A program made the translations under genes and the position numbers. From NCBI GenBank assembly GCA_944472155.2, contig OX235271.1, positions 38,056,633-38,120,632 of the forward strand: a stretch of 64,000 nt of DNA, given 5' to 3'. Below the pieces are notes generated by a model. That model saw only the letters and a list, made by a program, of their open reading frames with translations. It had not been told where the DNA came from and made no database searches. This stretch comes from Trichobilharzia szidati. Lineage: Eukaryota > Platyhelminthes > Trematoda > Strigeidida > Schistosomatidae. Within the stretch, counting starts at the first letter, position 1. Every line of letters starts with the position of its first letter. Of this stretch, positions 1 through 10,569 are shown piece by piece.

Positions 1-650
1 CGAGTTGTACAGATTATACTAACGCAAGATCTTATACCAACAACTTCTATAGTGTTCGCTCTTCGAGTACGAAAGATAAAGCAAAAGACCAGATTTAGCC
101 GTCCAAAGTACGAAATATATTTCAGGACCAAATCGCGGGCTGAAGTGAATGCTTAGCTAGCTAGTAATCGTGCACGCACGTGACACGACGGAGTAGCAAA
201 TTGCGGGGATGCTTGACCGTAAGCCTTCAGCTAAACAAGTCGACTTAAACAGTGATGGTCAGCATCCAATGTTGAGTGATGATTGCTGTGGTTAATAATT
301 TGGGGGAATTATTTACCGCTACAAGTGTATTCAACTTTTATCTTTGACATGAATATCATAATTAGTCTACTGTCTACATCAAGTTATTACATTTGTTCCC
401 GTAATCCCAATTTGTTTAACATAACCTCCATCTTTAGTAATTATACTGATGTGCCTGCCGTTTAACATTACAACTAAAGAGAAAAAAGGAACAAATCCAA
501 CAAGAGAGAAGAAACGTCAGTCTGTCAATGAAACTGTAACCTGTGAATCAATTCAACAAGGTCAATAAATTATAACTGAATTTCCATTGAAGTCTAATGT
601 TAACTTGAGTCTAAAAAATGTCAATGCATACCAGTTTCATACATTTGTTC
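1..650. other. AT-rich sequence, no gene recognised
   Basis: Only short chance open frames are present and I see no repeat family that I recognise before the PLE 3' flank begins near 655. Confidence 0.4.
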
Positions 651-654
651 CCCT

Positions 655-904
655 TAATGAATTTGAACAAAGCAACAACTACAGTTTTAGCAGAATAAAA
701 TGGTACTATCTTTTATTTCGTCGCCTTCTCTTCAGCTGCGTACAGGGCGAAAACATTATTAAATATATCTACAAAAACAATTTAACATACTTGCACAGAG
801 TTCATTTTAAACAGAAATCAATCGATCACCAATAATATATACTTATATATATGCAATATTGAACACAATTCCGAGCAATACTAATCATACAAAATGAAAA
901 CTTT
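655..904 (-). repeat. Probable 3' UTR of the adjacent Penelope-like element
   Basis: This stretch lies directly downstream (minus strand) of the PLE coding relic. Bases about 655-800 match a second copy at about 21,957-22,105 in the same orientation, which has no PLE coding sequence beside it. That suggests a 3'-terminal segment of the same PLE family. The assignment rests on adjacency and the repeat, not on a known family sequence. Confidence 0.4.
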
Positions 905-2086
905 TCAGTATCTCTCATTAGGATGAAAAATATCCAGTTTCCATGGCAAAGAAAGACTGATAACCGCTTCTTTCTGAAAGCACAAATCAGGTTTTAGACG
1001 CTTGATGGAAATGGCTTCAGCAAACTTAAGGAGAATTGAGATCTTTTGCTTACTGATAATTTTGAACGACTTTTCGACGTCCACCTCATGACCCGTGTCA
1101 AGAAGATGCCTGGCGATGGCACTGTTTAAAGCATTTGTTCCCTTTAGACGTAAGCTTTTTGTTACATGTTCAGAAAATCGTAGATATGCTCTTCTTTCTG
1201 TTCTTCCAATGTAACTGCTCCCGCAGATACATGTAAATTTGTATATACAGTTGGAGTTAACATGAGAAGGATATCTGTCGATTTTTGATTGCACCAGAGA
1301 GCAAGTTGTTCGAAAGACGGGAACGAGCTTAGCTGCAGGATAGGCTATGGCTAGTGATGTACTCAGCCTTCTGTTGATCATCGCTGCAATGTTTTCGTCT
1401 TTATAATCAAGCTAGAAGTAGATTGGCTTTTTTCTTACTGTGATTTGTTTTTCATTTGCGACTGCAGATCTTCCATACTTGCTGATGAACCTTTGAGGGT
1501 ACCCATTGCTCTTCAATGTCTTTCCAAGAAACTCAAATTCTTCCTCTAGTTTCTCTGTAGAGCATACTCTTCTCGCTCTATAGTACAGAGTCTTGACCAG
1601 TGCTCGTTTATAGCTATCTGGACAAAAGCTATTAAAATGCAAGTATTGTCCTTTCCATGTGGACTTACGATAAATTGACTTTTGAAGACTACCGTCTTCT
1701 AGGCTTTCCATGGCGATGTCGAGGAAGTGGAACTTCCCGTCATTTTCATGTTCCATAGTGAACTTGATATTGGCGTGTGCATCATTGAATAATCTTAGTA
1801 AGTGTGAAGCATGACTATCATTTTTGCACACTATAAATGTGTCATCAACGTAACGACAGTAGGAAGTTGTTTCATCGATGACATGCTTCAACTTTGTTCT
1901 TTCAAGGTTGGACATGAATATATCTGCTAAAACAGGGCTAAGTGAACTGCCCATAGCTACACCATCTATTTGGCGGTAAAGAGTGTTGTCAAATTGGAAT
2001 TGCACATCCATGGTGCACATCAGCAGTAGGCGTTTGAATTCCGACTCTGGCAGTTTCTTGATGGTTCCAAAACACCAAGAGCTGTA
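905..2086 (-). pseudogene. Penelope-like element polyprotein, 5'-truncated (RT + GIY-YIG)
   Basis: This is the C-terminal part of a PLE protein that joins a reverse transcriptase to a GIY-YIG nuclease. Reading on the minus strand, the open frame starts at about 2086 and shows the RT motif B' GVAMGSSLSPVLAD and the catalytic YVDD in CRYVDDTFIVC, followed by thumb-like sequence. A linker and a cysteine-bearing GIY-YIG domain (CIYKFTCICGSSYIGRT) come next, ending at 905. RT and nuclease parts are in one frame and are separated only by a TAG at 1412-1414, which falls where the other PLE of this window has an Asn codon in IYMNLDF. The fingers and motif A regions are missing, so it is a dead 5'-truncated copy. 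It is clearly a different subfamily from the palindromic PLE at 24-29 kb. Confidence 0.85.
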
Positions 2087-2985
2087 TTAAACAAATATAC
2101 AATTTTGGATTTGTTAACAACCTTCGCCTTCATAGAACTCATAATTATATTGAAATAGAAACTAAATACCCGAAGAAGAAGTAGCATGGTACCTAAGTTT
2201 CCACAACTTGAGATGACTCATCATGTTACACTTTTATCCTCATAAAATGTATTAACAGATGCAAGTATTTGATGCATGGCATATAGCAATAAAATGCAAG
2301 TTTCATCCTGCTTACATCTTGTCAAGCTGGACAAATCTGAATCTTCAGTGAGTGCTGGTGCTCCCCTCCCCCGCAATGAAACTCGCATTCAGAATTCATC
2401 GTTCAACAAAAACAAAAAACACTAATTCGTCATCCACTAGGCCAATAATCACTGGCTGTCAAACAGATCAAGAGCCGAAATAGGCAATTTCCTATACTTT
2501 TATTTTTTAACATTTACAGTATCCAAAACAAATTTGTACAAGTCACTATTTTTAGAAGAAAAAAAATGATGGAGAAATAACACAAAAAAGCTTAACAATG
2601 TGAAGCACTAAGAAAAATTTGTAAAGGTTTTCGTTTGAATAAATAAAATTACAATACTAAGGGTACATAATTATCACTAGAAAGATAAAAAGCATTCTAT
2701 CATTCCGGTCGTAATCTCGGTTGCCTTTTTCCATATTCACCTATATCGTACTTCAAAATAAAACAGAACAATACCAGACAATCGTTTATGAGTATTCACA
2801 AAAGGTATTTGTTTATTTAACAAAAACAAAAGTAAAAGATATCGATCGCATAACAGCATAACTTAAAAATATCAGAACTAAATTTGCTTAGGTGCAACAT
2901 CATTTCAATGACAGAATGCTCTTCAGTCAAGCACGTAGTCCAATTCCGACTGTTGGCTGATGAACTACTAAGCCCAGCCTGATTT
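2087..2985. other. AT-rich spacer, no feature recognised
   Basis: There is no convincing coding sequence or splice-flanked frame, and no repeat that I can tie to another part of the window. Confidence 0.4.
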
Positions 2986-2989
2986 CCAA

Positions 2990-3224
2990 GTGTTGGTTCG
3001 CAGGGATTTGATTGGTTTCAGGATTTCATTATGAACCATTGGATAGGGTCTCAGTGGCTCAATGGTCTACGAGGTTGCCTTGTAACCAGAAAGTCCTGGG
3101 TTTGAACTCTGGTGGTAGGTGCGTATTGCGAAAAGTCACAAACTAGGACGAAACAGTTGTCCAATACTCCCAGTGGCCCTCTAACCGATGTCAGTTCATG
3201 ATGAAATCCTGAAACCAGCTTGGC
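2990..3224 (+). repeat. tRNA-derived SINE (hammerhead family), with inverted tail fragment
   Basis: The plus-strand body starts near 3046 with a tRNA-like head (A-box-like tggctcaatgg, B-box-like gggtttgaact). The ribozyme-like segment follows, then the tail ending near 3222. Bases 2990-3045 hold the tail of the same family in the opposite orientation, so the locus is a partial inverted pair. The ribozyme core is decayed (one C and neighbouring bases changed), but its stem I strands remain complementary (GUAUUG and CAAUAC). Confidence 0.7.
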
Positions 3225-3225
3225 T

Positions 3226-3345
3226 TACTGCCGAGAAGTAAAACCGAAAAGTAGGGAAGGTTCAACATGAGGCTAGCCACCTCATGCCGTAAAAATAACA
3301 CCACCGCTACTGAGACTTTCAGACTTAAAGCTCTCTGTTCCGCTC
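3226..3345 (+). repeat. SINE-B body fragment
   Basis: The sequence with 'ggctagccacctcatgcc' followed by 'aacaccaccgctactgagac' matches the bodies at 5,880-6,000, 10,900-11,000, 14,640-14,760 and 17,205-17,310. No tRNA-like head precedes it here. Confidence 0.55.
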
Positions 3346-3843
3346 GGAACACTCCTAACAACACTACCAACCACAGCAGACTTAGTGACGACCCTAGGAT
3401 CGAACAGTACAGATCAATGTTGAAAATACGCGTTCCTCACAGATACCAATACTCGGATATGCCTGTTCATGCAAACACCCTCCATAACATGCTATACCGA
3501 AATGTAGAGATTTTGTTTTCAGTACCAAGTAAATGCTGACTAGTGGTTTCGAATAAGTTACAAAATGTGGAAATTTTCATTTGCTATAGGTCTTACTACT
3601 TTTTGTTTAAAATTAATTTTTACATAACGCTTACTTCAAACTAAGCATATTTTGTTCGGTTTTTATGCCGTTCAGAGAGAAATATAAACGACGAATACAT
3701 TTTTGCGAGAAATTTATCTGAATCTGTTTGAGTATTTATTCAATTCTTTTACTGATTAGTTTACCTATTAAGATATACTGCTAGTGGATTGACATGTGTA
3801 TACGGAAGTCACTCGAGCGAAACAGTGATGACTGTCAGCCAAA

Positions 3844-4176
3844 CGATCATTTATCTCAAGTATTGGTTTGTAGGGATTTGGTTGATCGGTTACAGGATTT
3901 CATCATGAGCTGACATTGGTTAGAGAACCATTGGAAAACCTGGGAGTACTGGATAGCTGTTTCGTCCTAGTTTGGGACTCTTAATCAGTGTGCACCCACC
4001 AATCGGGTGGATCGGGTCCCAGTGGCTTAATGGCCCTGAGTTCGAACGCCGGTGGGTGCGTACTGATGAAGAGTCCCAAACTATGATGAAACAGCTGTTC
4101 AGTACTCCCAGGTTTTCCAATGGTTCTCTAATCAATGTCAGCTCATGATGAAATCCTGTAACCGATCATTTATCTC
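3844..4176. repeat. Head-to-head SINE inverted dimer between 14-bp direct repeats
   Basis: The left arm (about 3858-3998) is a minus-strand copy of the hammerhead-type SINE, and the right arm (about 4015-4168) is a plus-strand copy. The tRNA-like heads meet in the middle and the tails point outward. The pair is bracketed by an exact 14-bp repeat, cgatcatttatctc, at 3844-3857 and 4163-4176, which looks like a target-site duplication. The right copy of that repeat overlaps the SINE tail by six bases, so part of the match could be microhomology. The right arm keeps CTGATGA (4063-4069) and GAAA (4088-4091), but stem II is broken. Confidence 0.7.
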
Positions 4177-4334
4177 GTTTGGGACCAAGATAATCAATGG
4201 TGTTCAAACCAGCTCAAACAGCCGAGTAAGTTCAAACCTCCCGACTTCTGACTAGCTAATTGGGCGAACTGGTAAAGCCATAAACCAAATTTGCTCTTTA
4301 TAGTTCACACAGTTCAAGGTGAAATTTCAGCGAT

Positions 4335-5135
4335 AAAGGAACTTCAAGTGGATATAGAGAAGACACAGGTGATGAAGACGACCAACCAAAAACAAAAAGC
4401 ACCAATTACTATCAACAGGAGGAATTTGGTAATGAAGTTACTTCTTCCACTTATCTGAGCCTCAACAGCATATCTCTATTTCACCCTGTTATCTGAGACT
4501 GCCCATAAGGTCTCACCTCCTTTTCACACGATTTCCTACATGTCACTCTCGGACACCATTTTCCATTCGGGTGCCACTTGTGGGCCGGCAGCACAATGTC
4601 ACTCGATGGTCTTCGCAGTGTGTATTCTATCCATCTCCATTTCCTTCTGCATATTTGTTAACCAATAGGTTCTTGGTTGGTTCTTTACCACAATCCCCTG
4701 TTGCTTATCCTTTCAACCCGGCCGTCTGAACCTCAGTATTGAGCCAGCCAAGCCAGATGTTAAGGAAAGTAGGAAATTTGTTGGAAATGCTTTTCGTCAG
4801 CCAAAGGCCAAGTTTCTGAACCATATCAAAGAACTGACTCAACATTACTGTTGAAAATCTGAATCTTGTTTCTTATTCTGAGTGCAGCAGATTTCCATAC
4901 TGATTTCATACTAATAAGGGTCCAACTTGCTTTTCTGATCCTGCCTTTGATATCTTCATCCGTGTCACCTGTAGTTGAAACGAAGCTGCCGTAATAAGTG
5001 AGATAAGTAGACTGATTCAAATTTCTCCCGTTGATTGTGAATGGTGCTTGTTTTTATTGGTAGGTTATCTTACTTACCTCTGTCTTATCGATGTTCACTT
5101 GTAGTCCTGTTTTCGTTACCTCTAATCAAATTGAA
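4335..5135. mobile_element. RTE LINE C-terminal fragments in fold-back arrangement
   Basis: Bases 4335-4455 encode on the plus strand an RTE segment (LQVDIEKTQVMKTTNQKQ). Bases 4460-5135 hold on the minus strand the C-terminal part of a related RTE polyprotein, including GSFVSTTGDTDEDIKGRIRK at 4826-5020 and the same LQVDIEKT-type region near 5050-5110. The two pieces are inverted relative to each other and overlap in content. Both are full of stops. The arrangement resembles inversion by twin priming, known for L1 elements. Confidence 0.7.
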
Positions 5136-5148
5136 TCCCAGTCAAAAT

Positions 5149-5660
5149 CTAGCGTACACAAAAACAAACCAAATGAAAGTTTGAACTTCTATTCGGAAAA
5201 GTAAGAGAAGACACACGACGGTTAATAATATGAACCGAGGAAAAACATGTTGTTTTGGTGGATGGTATGCACCTCATCTTATTTGGGGTTAAATCTGGTG
5301 TTTGAAACGATGGGTGTGGGGGTCGAGTCTCAGCGGGAACACTATTACTCATTGGGAGTGCAGGTACATCTAGCTGTCGAGTGCTAAATAAGATTTCACT
5401 GAGAGACACCATCTATCAAATAATGACATTTTAATCTCCAGACATGACCAAGGCGTCCATAGTAGTAGCCGACATGTTGGCATAGACCGAACATTCCGGT
5501 TCAATATAATCAATCAAGGGGAAATACAAAACTAAATTATGCGAACGAATTTGTAAGTCAGGTTTCTAACAACTCCAAAATAATCGTGAAGGGGAACAGT
5601 TTGATCCAACTAAGACATTCTAATCACTCTGTATACTCAACAAAGATTTATCACTTTGAC
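5149..5660. other. No gene recognised
   Basis: A minus-strand open frame of 87 codons (5149-5412) is present, but it has no motif that I recognise and no splice context. I leave it unassigned. Confidence 0.3.
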
Positions 5661-5669
5661 TTTTTCCAG

Positions 5670-5752
5670 AAAAATACCAAAAATGATGTCTAAATTGACA
5701 GTGGAAGCTTTGCGAATGGAAACATATGGTCTGGAAACCATTAAAATTACCA
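5670..5752 (+). CDS. Candidate host exon, plus strand (unknown gene)
   Basis: A strong acceptor (gactttttccag) precedes this exon and a donor (A|gtaaac) follows it. The reading frame in between is open and encodes KIPKMMSKLTVEALRMETYG then LETIKIT (27 codons), with one leftover base at each end. The phase matches the candidate exon at 9370-9417, so the two may belong to one gene. No family is recognised. It is short, so chance is possible. Confidence 0.4.
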
Positions 5753-5787
5753 GTAAACCAAATATTCACTATTATATCAGCGCTGTG

Positions 5788-6020
5788 CGTCGGTGACTCA
5801 GTGGTAGATTGCTCTCTCTGTCAACCACGCAAATGGTTAGGGTTCGATTCCCAACCGATGCAATCCTACACTACACTTACCCTATTGGCTGATACTAGGC
5901 CTGAGAAACGGGGGAGATTGGAAGTGAGGCTAACGATTCCACCTGGTACAAATGACTCCATTGTTACTGACACTTCAGGGAGTAGGGTTCTATGTTCCAA
6001 TCCGGACTGGCAGCAGTAAT
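5788..6020 (+). repeat. tRNA-derived SINE-B
   Basis: It starts with a tRNA-like head of about 72 bases, with an A-box-like gactcagtggta and a B box ggttcgattcc. The body (gtgaggctaacgattccacc) is shared with several other copies in the window. The tRNA-like head sits at the 5' end of a longer repeat, so I call it a SINE and not a tRNA gene. Confidence 0.7.
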
Positions 6021-6135
6021 ACTTAATTAAAGTTAAACTCCATAGAAGTCAAAAGCTTAAAGTGCTGTCAAATACATTTTTACATTTTAGCATAAAAAAA
6101 AAGAAAAATAACAATAACCCCATAGATTAACTTAC

Positions 6136-6281
6136 CCCTGATCTATCAAGACGATCTTTTCTCACATAATTATGCACATACTCTGTTAACGCAGGCATAC
6201 CACTAAGCGTGAACATTAAATATGGTATTCCAAGATAAATTACTCCACGCAATACTTCACGTTTCCAACGTGACATTACCT
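6136..6281 (-). CDS. Candidate host exon, one predicted membrane segment (unknown gene)
   Basis: Read on the minus strand, a clean acceptor (ttttttccag) precedes and a consensus donor (GGG|gtaagt) follows an open frame of two leftover bases plus 48 codons. It begins VMSRWKREVLRGV and continues IYLGIPYLMFTLSGMPALTE, then YVHNYVRKDRLDRSG. The middle is a plausible transmembrane helix with basic residues on both sides. Splice sites, codon pattern and composition all look real. I do not recognise the family, and flanking exons were not found among the SINEs nearby. Confidence 0.55.
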
Positions 6282-6667
6282 CTGGAAAAAAATTTTAAAT
6301 AGCAATTACTCATTCATTTATTAAAACACAAACTTGGTGCATTATCTGCACCGACAGATGAGCCATACAAAAACTTCGTAGTTGGTTTGAAGGCTAAGAC
6401 ACTGCCCGGACGCCCAGATCGAAGCAGATGGTCGTGTTTCCAACCACCCCCTCCCCTCCCCAGCCTTTCACTTGAAATCTCATCCATAAGGCAGTAGCGA
6501 AGCATCAAACGCTACATCCCTATGGTTTCTGGTGACTAAAACAGGTTCATATGCCACTTGACCCTTTCAGATTCTGTACAGCATAGGCATGGAATTAGGG
6601 TTTCCTAGCATCCCTAGGTAGATCTCGATGTCCACCAGTTCTGTTATATGCACTAGATATTCGTATT

Positions 6668-6876
6668 CTCAAGTATTGGTTTGGTAGGGATTTTGTTTAA
6701 TTGTATGGAGGATTTCATCATGAGCTGACATCAGTTAGAGAACCACTGGAAAACCTGGGAGCACTGGACAGCTGTTTCGTCCTAGTTTGGGACTCTTCAG
6801 CAGCACGCGCCCGCCGGGATTCGAACCCAGGACCTTCTGGTTACAAGGCGAGCTCGTAGACCATTGAGCCAAAGCC
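6668..6876 (-). repeat. tRNA-derived SINE carrying an intact hammerhead core
   Basis: This minus-strand copy has a tRNA-like head (B box ggttcgaatccc at 6816-6827, A-box-like ggctcaatggtc near 6867), a ribozyme segment at 6761-6806, and the family tail with tcagctcatgatgaaatcc running to about 6668. The organisation of a Pol III-type promoter followed by a hammerhead is that of the schistosome Sm-alpha SINE-like family. Confidence 0.75.
6761..6806 (-). ncRNA. Hammerhead ribozyme candidate (Sm-alpha type)
   Basis: On the minus strand the order is stem I 5' strand GUGCUG, core CUGAAGA (fits CUGANGA), stem II GUCC / loop CAAACUA / GGAC, core GAAA, then C-AGCU-G as a two-base-pair stem III with tetraloop, the cleavage triplet GUC, and stem I 3' strand CAGUGC. 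Cleavage would fall between 6767 and 6766. Stem I forms six pairs, two of them G-U wobbles. Every conserved core base is present, unlike in the other copies here. The very short stem III is typical of the schistosome hammerheads. Confidence 0.7.
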
Positions 6877-6899
6877 TATCCACCCTCGACCGCACCTGG

Positions 6900-8000
6900 T
6901 TGTTTATGATGGTCAAAATAACAACTATGTGTGTTGGTGCATTAAAACTACCCTACTGACTAAGTGAAATTTATACTTTTCCTTAACACAGATTCACGGG
7001 GTAAAAACATGTGATGATAAGATAAGCAGTTATTCCAATAAAAATACACTACATGACAATCATTACAACACAAAATGTTAAACAATACAGGAAACTTATC
7101 AACATCCTGAGCAAAAATATGAGAATGCGATTTGTCCCAATCAAATGTAAAATAATGCCACAGGAATGATCTGCACCGATTAAGTTTAAGGATAACTAGT
7201 GAAATGAGTGAATGTGTATGGACTACCCCTACATATTTTAGAGTTTGTACCAGACTTAATAAACGAGTTAATGATAAAAAACTCATTTTATGCTGATTCA
7301 TCAGTCAGATAAGTAGACAGTTCTGCAGCACAACTTCTGATCAAAATCTAAAAAATGGCATTTATTCTCTAGTCAGAAAATTCTACATATCCTTCGTCAG
7401 CATATATGTAGAGCAAAACGGCTGATACCTTCAAAAATTCAAACCTAGACAAGCATTACTGAGTTCGAACCTGAAGTCAACCCCTTGAAAAGAAGTCACA
7501 ACCACACAGAAGAAAGTACACACACAGAGAGGCGTATGGGGTAGTACAAACATTCAGTATTTAACAAATGACAAAAACTGAATTTGAACGATTTTAACCC
7601 ATATCACAAAGAATCTCCAACCAATATTTCTTAAGATCCCAAAGACCCTACCCAAGCAGTGTAGGGTCAGCGATATCATAGACTAGTACCATGTTTCAAA
7701 TAGACCACCACTTACTCTTTTCTAATCGAATCCCACTTCAGCTAACACAGCCCATCAGTTAAAGCGATGGTTTTCAACATCACTAGTAAATGTTACAAGG
7801 ATCTCAAAGGAAGTTTTACAACACTAATCGATTTTCTATAATCTTACACTGCCTAAAATTAGGGTTACTTTATAATACTCTATCTTCAGATATACCAACC
7901 ATATGAATTACAGAACGACAACCAACTAACTAGTCATTATACAAGCAATTTTACGAACTACTTTCCTACCATCTTATTCGTTTATGACATGAATATCACA
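6900..8000. other. AT-rich sequence, no feature recognised
   Basis: A minus-strand open frame of 113 codons (6960-7301) is rich in aromatic and hydrophobic residues, as expected by chance in AT-rich DNA. I see no splice-flanked exon or known repeat. Confidence 0.35.
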
Positions 8001-8013
8001 AGCTTTTACCCAA

Positions 8014-8028
8014 CCCCCCCCCCCCCCC
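8014..8028. repeat. Homopolymer C tract (15 bp)
   Basis: Fifteen consecutive C residues. The length may be uncertain because of sequencing. Confidence 0.9.
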
Positions 8029-8109
8029 GCCCGACCCAGTCCTTATGAATCAGACTGTTAAATTTTCTGTTCAAATTCATTTCTCTGAACAGCTGTTTCA
8101 TGTTCCAGG

Positions 8110-8220
8110 TTAGGAGCTCCACCTGTTGTACGAGGGATGACAATATTACGTAGTAGTAGCTCAAGCTGAAGTACGTGGAGTGAGATTCAAATCTGGGACT
8201 CAATGACTATAAGTCAAGAG
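8110..8220 (+). repeat. Diverged dispersed repeat, mate at 14,120-14,245
   Basis: The block with gagctccacctgttgtacga resembles gagctacacctattgtacga at about 14,120, and the similarity continues through 'agtgagattcaaatctgg' and its counterpart. The two copies share orientation. The family is unknown. Confidence 0.4.
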
Positions 8221-9057
8221 CTTAATTCAATGGGCTGTTATTTGTTTCCAGGCATTCAGTGGGAATCCGTGGACCTAGGTTTCCTGCTTTTTGGCACTCG
8301 TTAACACTCCTAAAAGGATTGATATCTGCGTCTATATCACACAGTATTATAGTCGGAGACACTAAATAGACTCAGTCATTATGTACCCGAAGAACGCATA
8401 GATAACTAATTCGTAAAACCTCAAGAATTTTGTGCGACCATTGCTACAACCTATACAATGATACCGTTGCAGTTAACCCGACTTTCTGTTAAACTGTTTT
8501 ATATGTTTATGTTCTAAGGTGGTCAACAAGTTCAAATGACAAGCGACAGAAAACTACATGAGTATAAATGTAAAAATTAGTCTACAAGCACTCCATGTGC
8601 CCAAAAGCTTTTTTGACACTGAAAATTTTAGAAATTCAACGCTTTCATAGCTATATACATTAAAATATAATATGCATGAATATAATTATATTGATACAAA
8701 CGCTTCATGGGTCATCTGTTGAATGGAGCTATTGTCTATTAATATACAGACAACACATGAATCTCCTTTTCGTCATTAACTACTTTCGTGGTACAATCTA
8801 ATGATGATATTTAGCACTTCCAGTTAATGAGTAAAAGGTTCAAATTTCACTCCACCTATTTCGATAGGACATCCTAGATGCTACCACTCACCCTGTACAC
8901 AAAAAAGTCTATTCAACGTAACTTAATTAAAGTTTATTTGTAAAGTAGTCAGAAACATAACAAATATGCGCAAGTGTATGTGAGGTGTAATAAATACATT
9001 CATTGTAAATTTAGTTTCCAGCTTATTTTTAAATGTAACTTTAACTAAAGGTATGAT

Positions 9058-9250
9058 TTTTTTTTCTTAATTTTTGATTACAGCTTGATGCCACACTGTA
9101 TTTTCAGTACAAGTATGGAATTTTCAGCATGGATATCGGTAGCCCAAATTTTGCTGGCTGACCATAGATATCGGGTGTGCGTCAGCAGGGGATCGAACCC
9201 CGGACCATGTGCATGGTCGGCGAGAGTCCTAACCACTGTGCCACCGACGC
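9058..9250 (-). repeat. tRNA-derived SINE-C
   Basis: The head reads gcgtcggtggcacagtgg on the minus strand and has a perfect B-box-like ggttcgatccc. The body and A-rich tail match the copy at 59,219-59,421 closely over their length. It is a complete element of about 190 bp. Confidence 0.8.
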
Positions 9251-9369
9251 ATTGTGGGATGAAACTGAGGCAAGCAGCATTTTATCTCCTTAATTCTATT
9301 TAGCATCTACTTCACATGAATTTGTATGGCTATGAAAAGTCTGATAAAATTTTTGGATCCTTCCTGAAG

Positions 9370-9417
9370 AATCTCAATATTATCAAGATAGACTTCGTGA
9401 AATGCGTGCAGTTATAG
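9370..9417 (+). CDS. Candidate host exon, plus strand (unknown gene)
   Basis: Acceptor ttggatccttcctgaag and donor G|gtaaac flank an open frame of two leftover bases, 15 codons (SQYYQDRLREMRAVI) and one leftover base. The phase joins correctly to the exon at 5670-5752 and would give ...IKIT-K-SQYYQDR.... It is too short to identify, and support is limited to splice signals and phase. Confidence 0.35.
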   Translation, partial: NLNIIKIDFVKCVQL

Positions 9418-9794
9418 GTAAACGCTGGATGAATGTCCTACAGGGTTCAGTCTTTTCACAATAGATTTTGCACATCATACTTGATAATGAATCCTGTAAA
9501 ATAATATTTTCCAAATAAACTATAGTTCCCATGACTCCACCAAGGATGTAACCTTTAGGTTACAACGCCAACTCATTAACCAATCAGTCACCGGGAAAGA
9601 ATCTAACGGCCCATCGATTCTAACTTCTGACAATTCGCCGTATATGTAGCGCGACTGTTATCCAATGTCCTCAGCGAGTATTCGTCCTCGTCTAAAAGTT
9701 GGCGGACTTAGCTGGTCATGAATTCCCACTAGAACCTCAGGCAAATTCATCCTGTGGTCAGTCAATATTGCACAATAGACTAATTTCCAGGCGG

Positions 9795-9866
9795 CGTCAT
9801 GGGTGTGTACTAATGAAGAGTCCCAAACAAAGATGAAACAACTGTCCAGTACTCCCTAATTCCTGC
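9795..9866 (+). repeat. Hammerhead-SINE fragment
   Basis: It contains the ribozyme segment only (gtactaatgaagagtcccaa ... gatgaaacaactgtccagtac) with a decayed core and no tRNA-like head. Confidence 0.6.
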
Positions 9867-10009
9867 TTCTTCTTTAGATGAAATCAGTCTACGATCAGTC
9901 TTAAAATCAATCGAATCCCAGCAAACATACACTTGTAAAATAAACTACTTGATAGTAGATTCACTTTTTCTAAAGAAAACTATGATATCGCACTAGTCGA
10001 CAACTCCAG

Positions 10010-10250
10010 TTCATGGGAAAGGCATCGGCGATTGGCAACACCAAACACAGGTCCTCCGTTTTGTTTTGTTCTCCGTTATTACTATTCCTTTGTCTCACAC
10101 CTCTGTTTACTGACTATATTATGCATGTCTTCTACTTTCTTCTCTTGCTTTGTGTGCTACATGGAGTGTGGCAACTTGAACTGGCGCACATATGTGCAAA
10201 GTTCTATGTTGAAAACCGACCGACCGACCGACCAGTTGATGGAGTCTGAA
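10010..10250 (+). repeat. LINE 3' end fragment (same family as 37,640-37,800 and 38,160-38,310)
   Basis: The block with gtgtgctacatggagtgtgg is found three times in the window, each time after the C-terminal region of the 15.3-kb type LINE or alone, as here. It is probably the 3' UTR of that LINE. It ends in a short GACC repeat (10,212-10,232). Confidence 0.5.
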
Positions 10251-10569
10251 GTATGCGAGCTGTGTAGAATGCCAAATATTGTCATTTATGATTTTTCCAA
10301 AGAATTTTACTGGCCACCTATTTTGATCACATTCTTTTTCATTTCTATTAAACATATGTATTTTCCCCTGAAAGATTGTAGTAAAACGGTAACATACAAA
10401 CACTAGTAGAGTGACTGTTTCGTGTCACGCGCCTGTAAGCAAAATCACCTTTCCGATGTTACTGATAAGTCATCAGTGTAAATTAACCAAATTTTTGACT
10501 CAAAATTTACTCATATGCATGTTTGATACTATGGCCGATACGCTTCATAACTCATAAAAAGTTTTACGA

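Noticed and set aside
5788..5865. True tRNA gene
   Set aside because: The same head and body combination recurs at several loci, and the body continues past the tRNA-like end.
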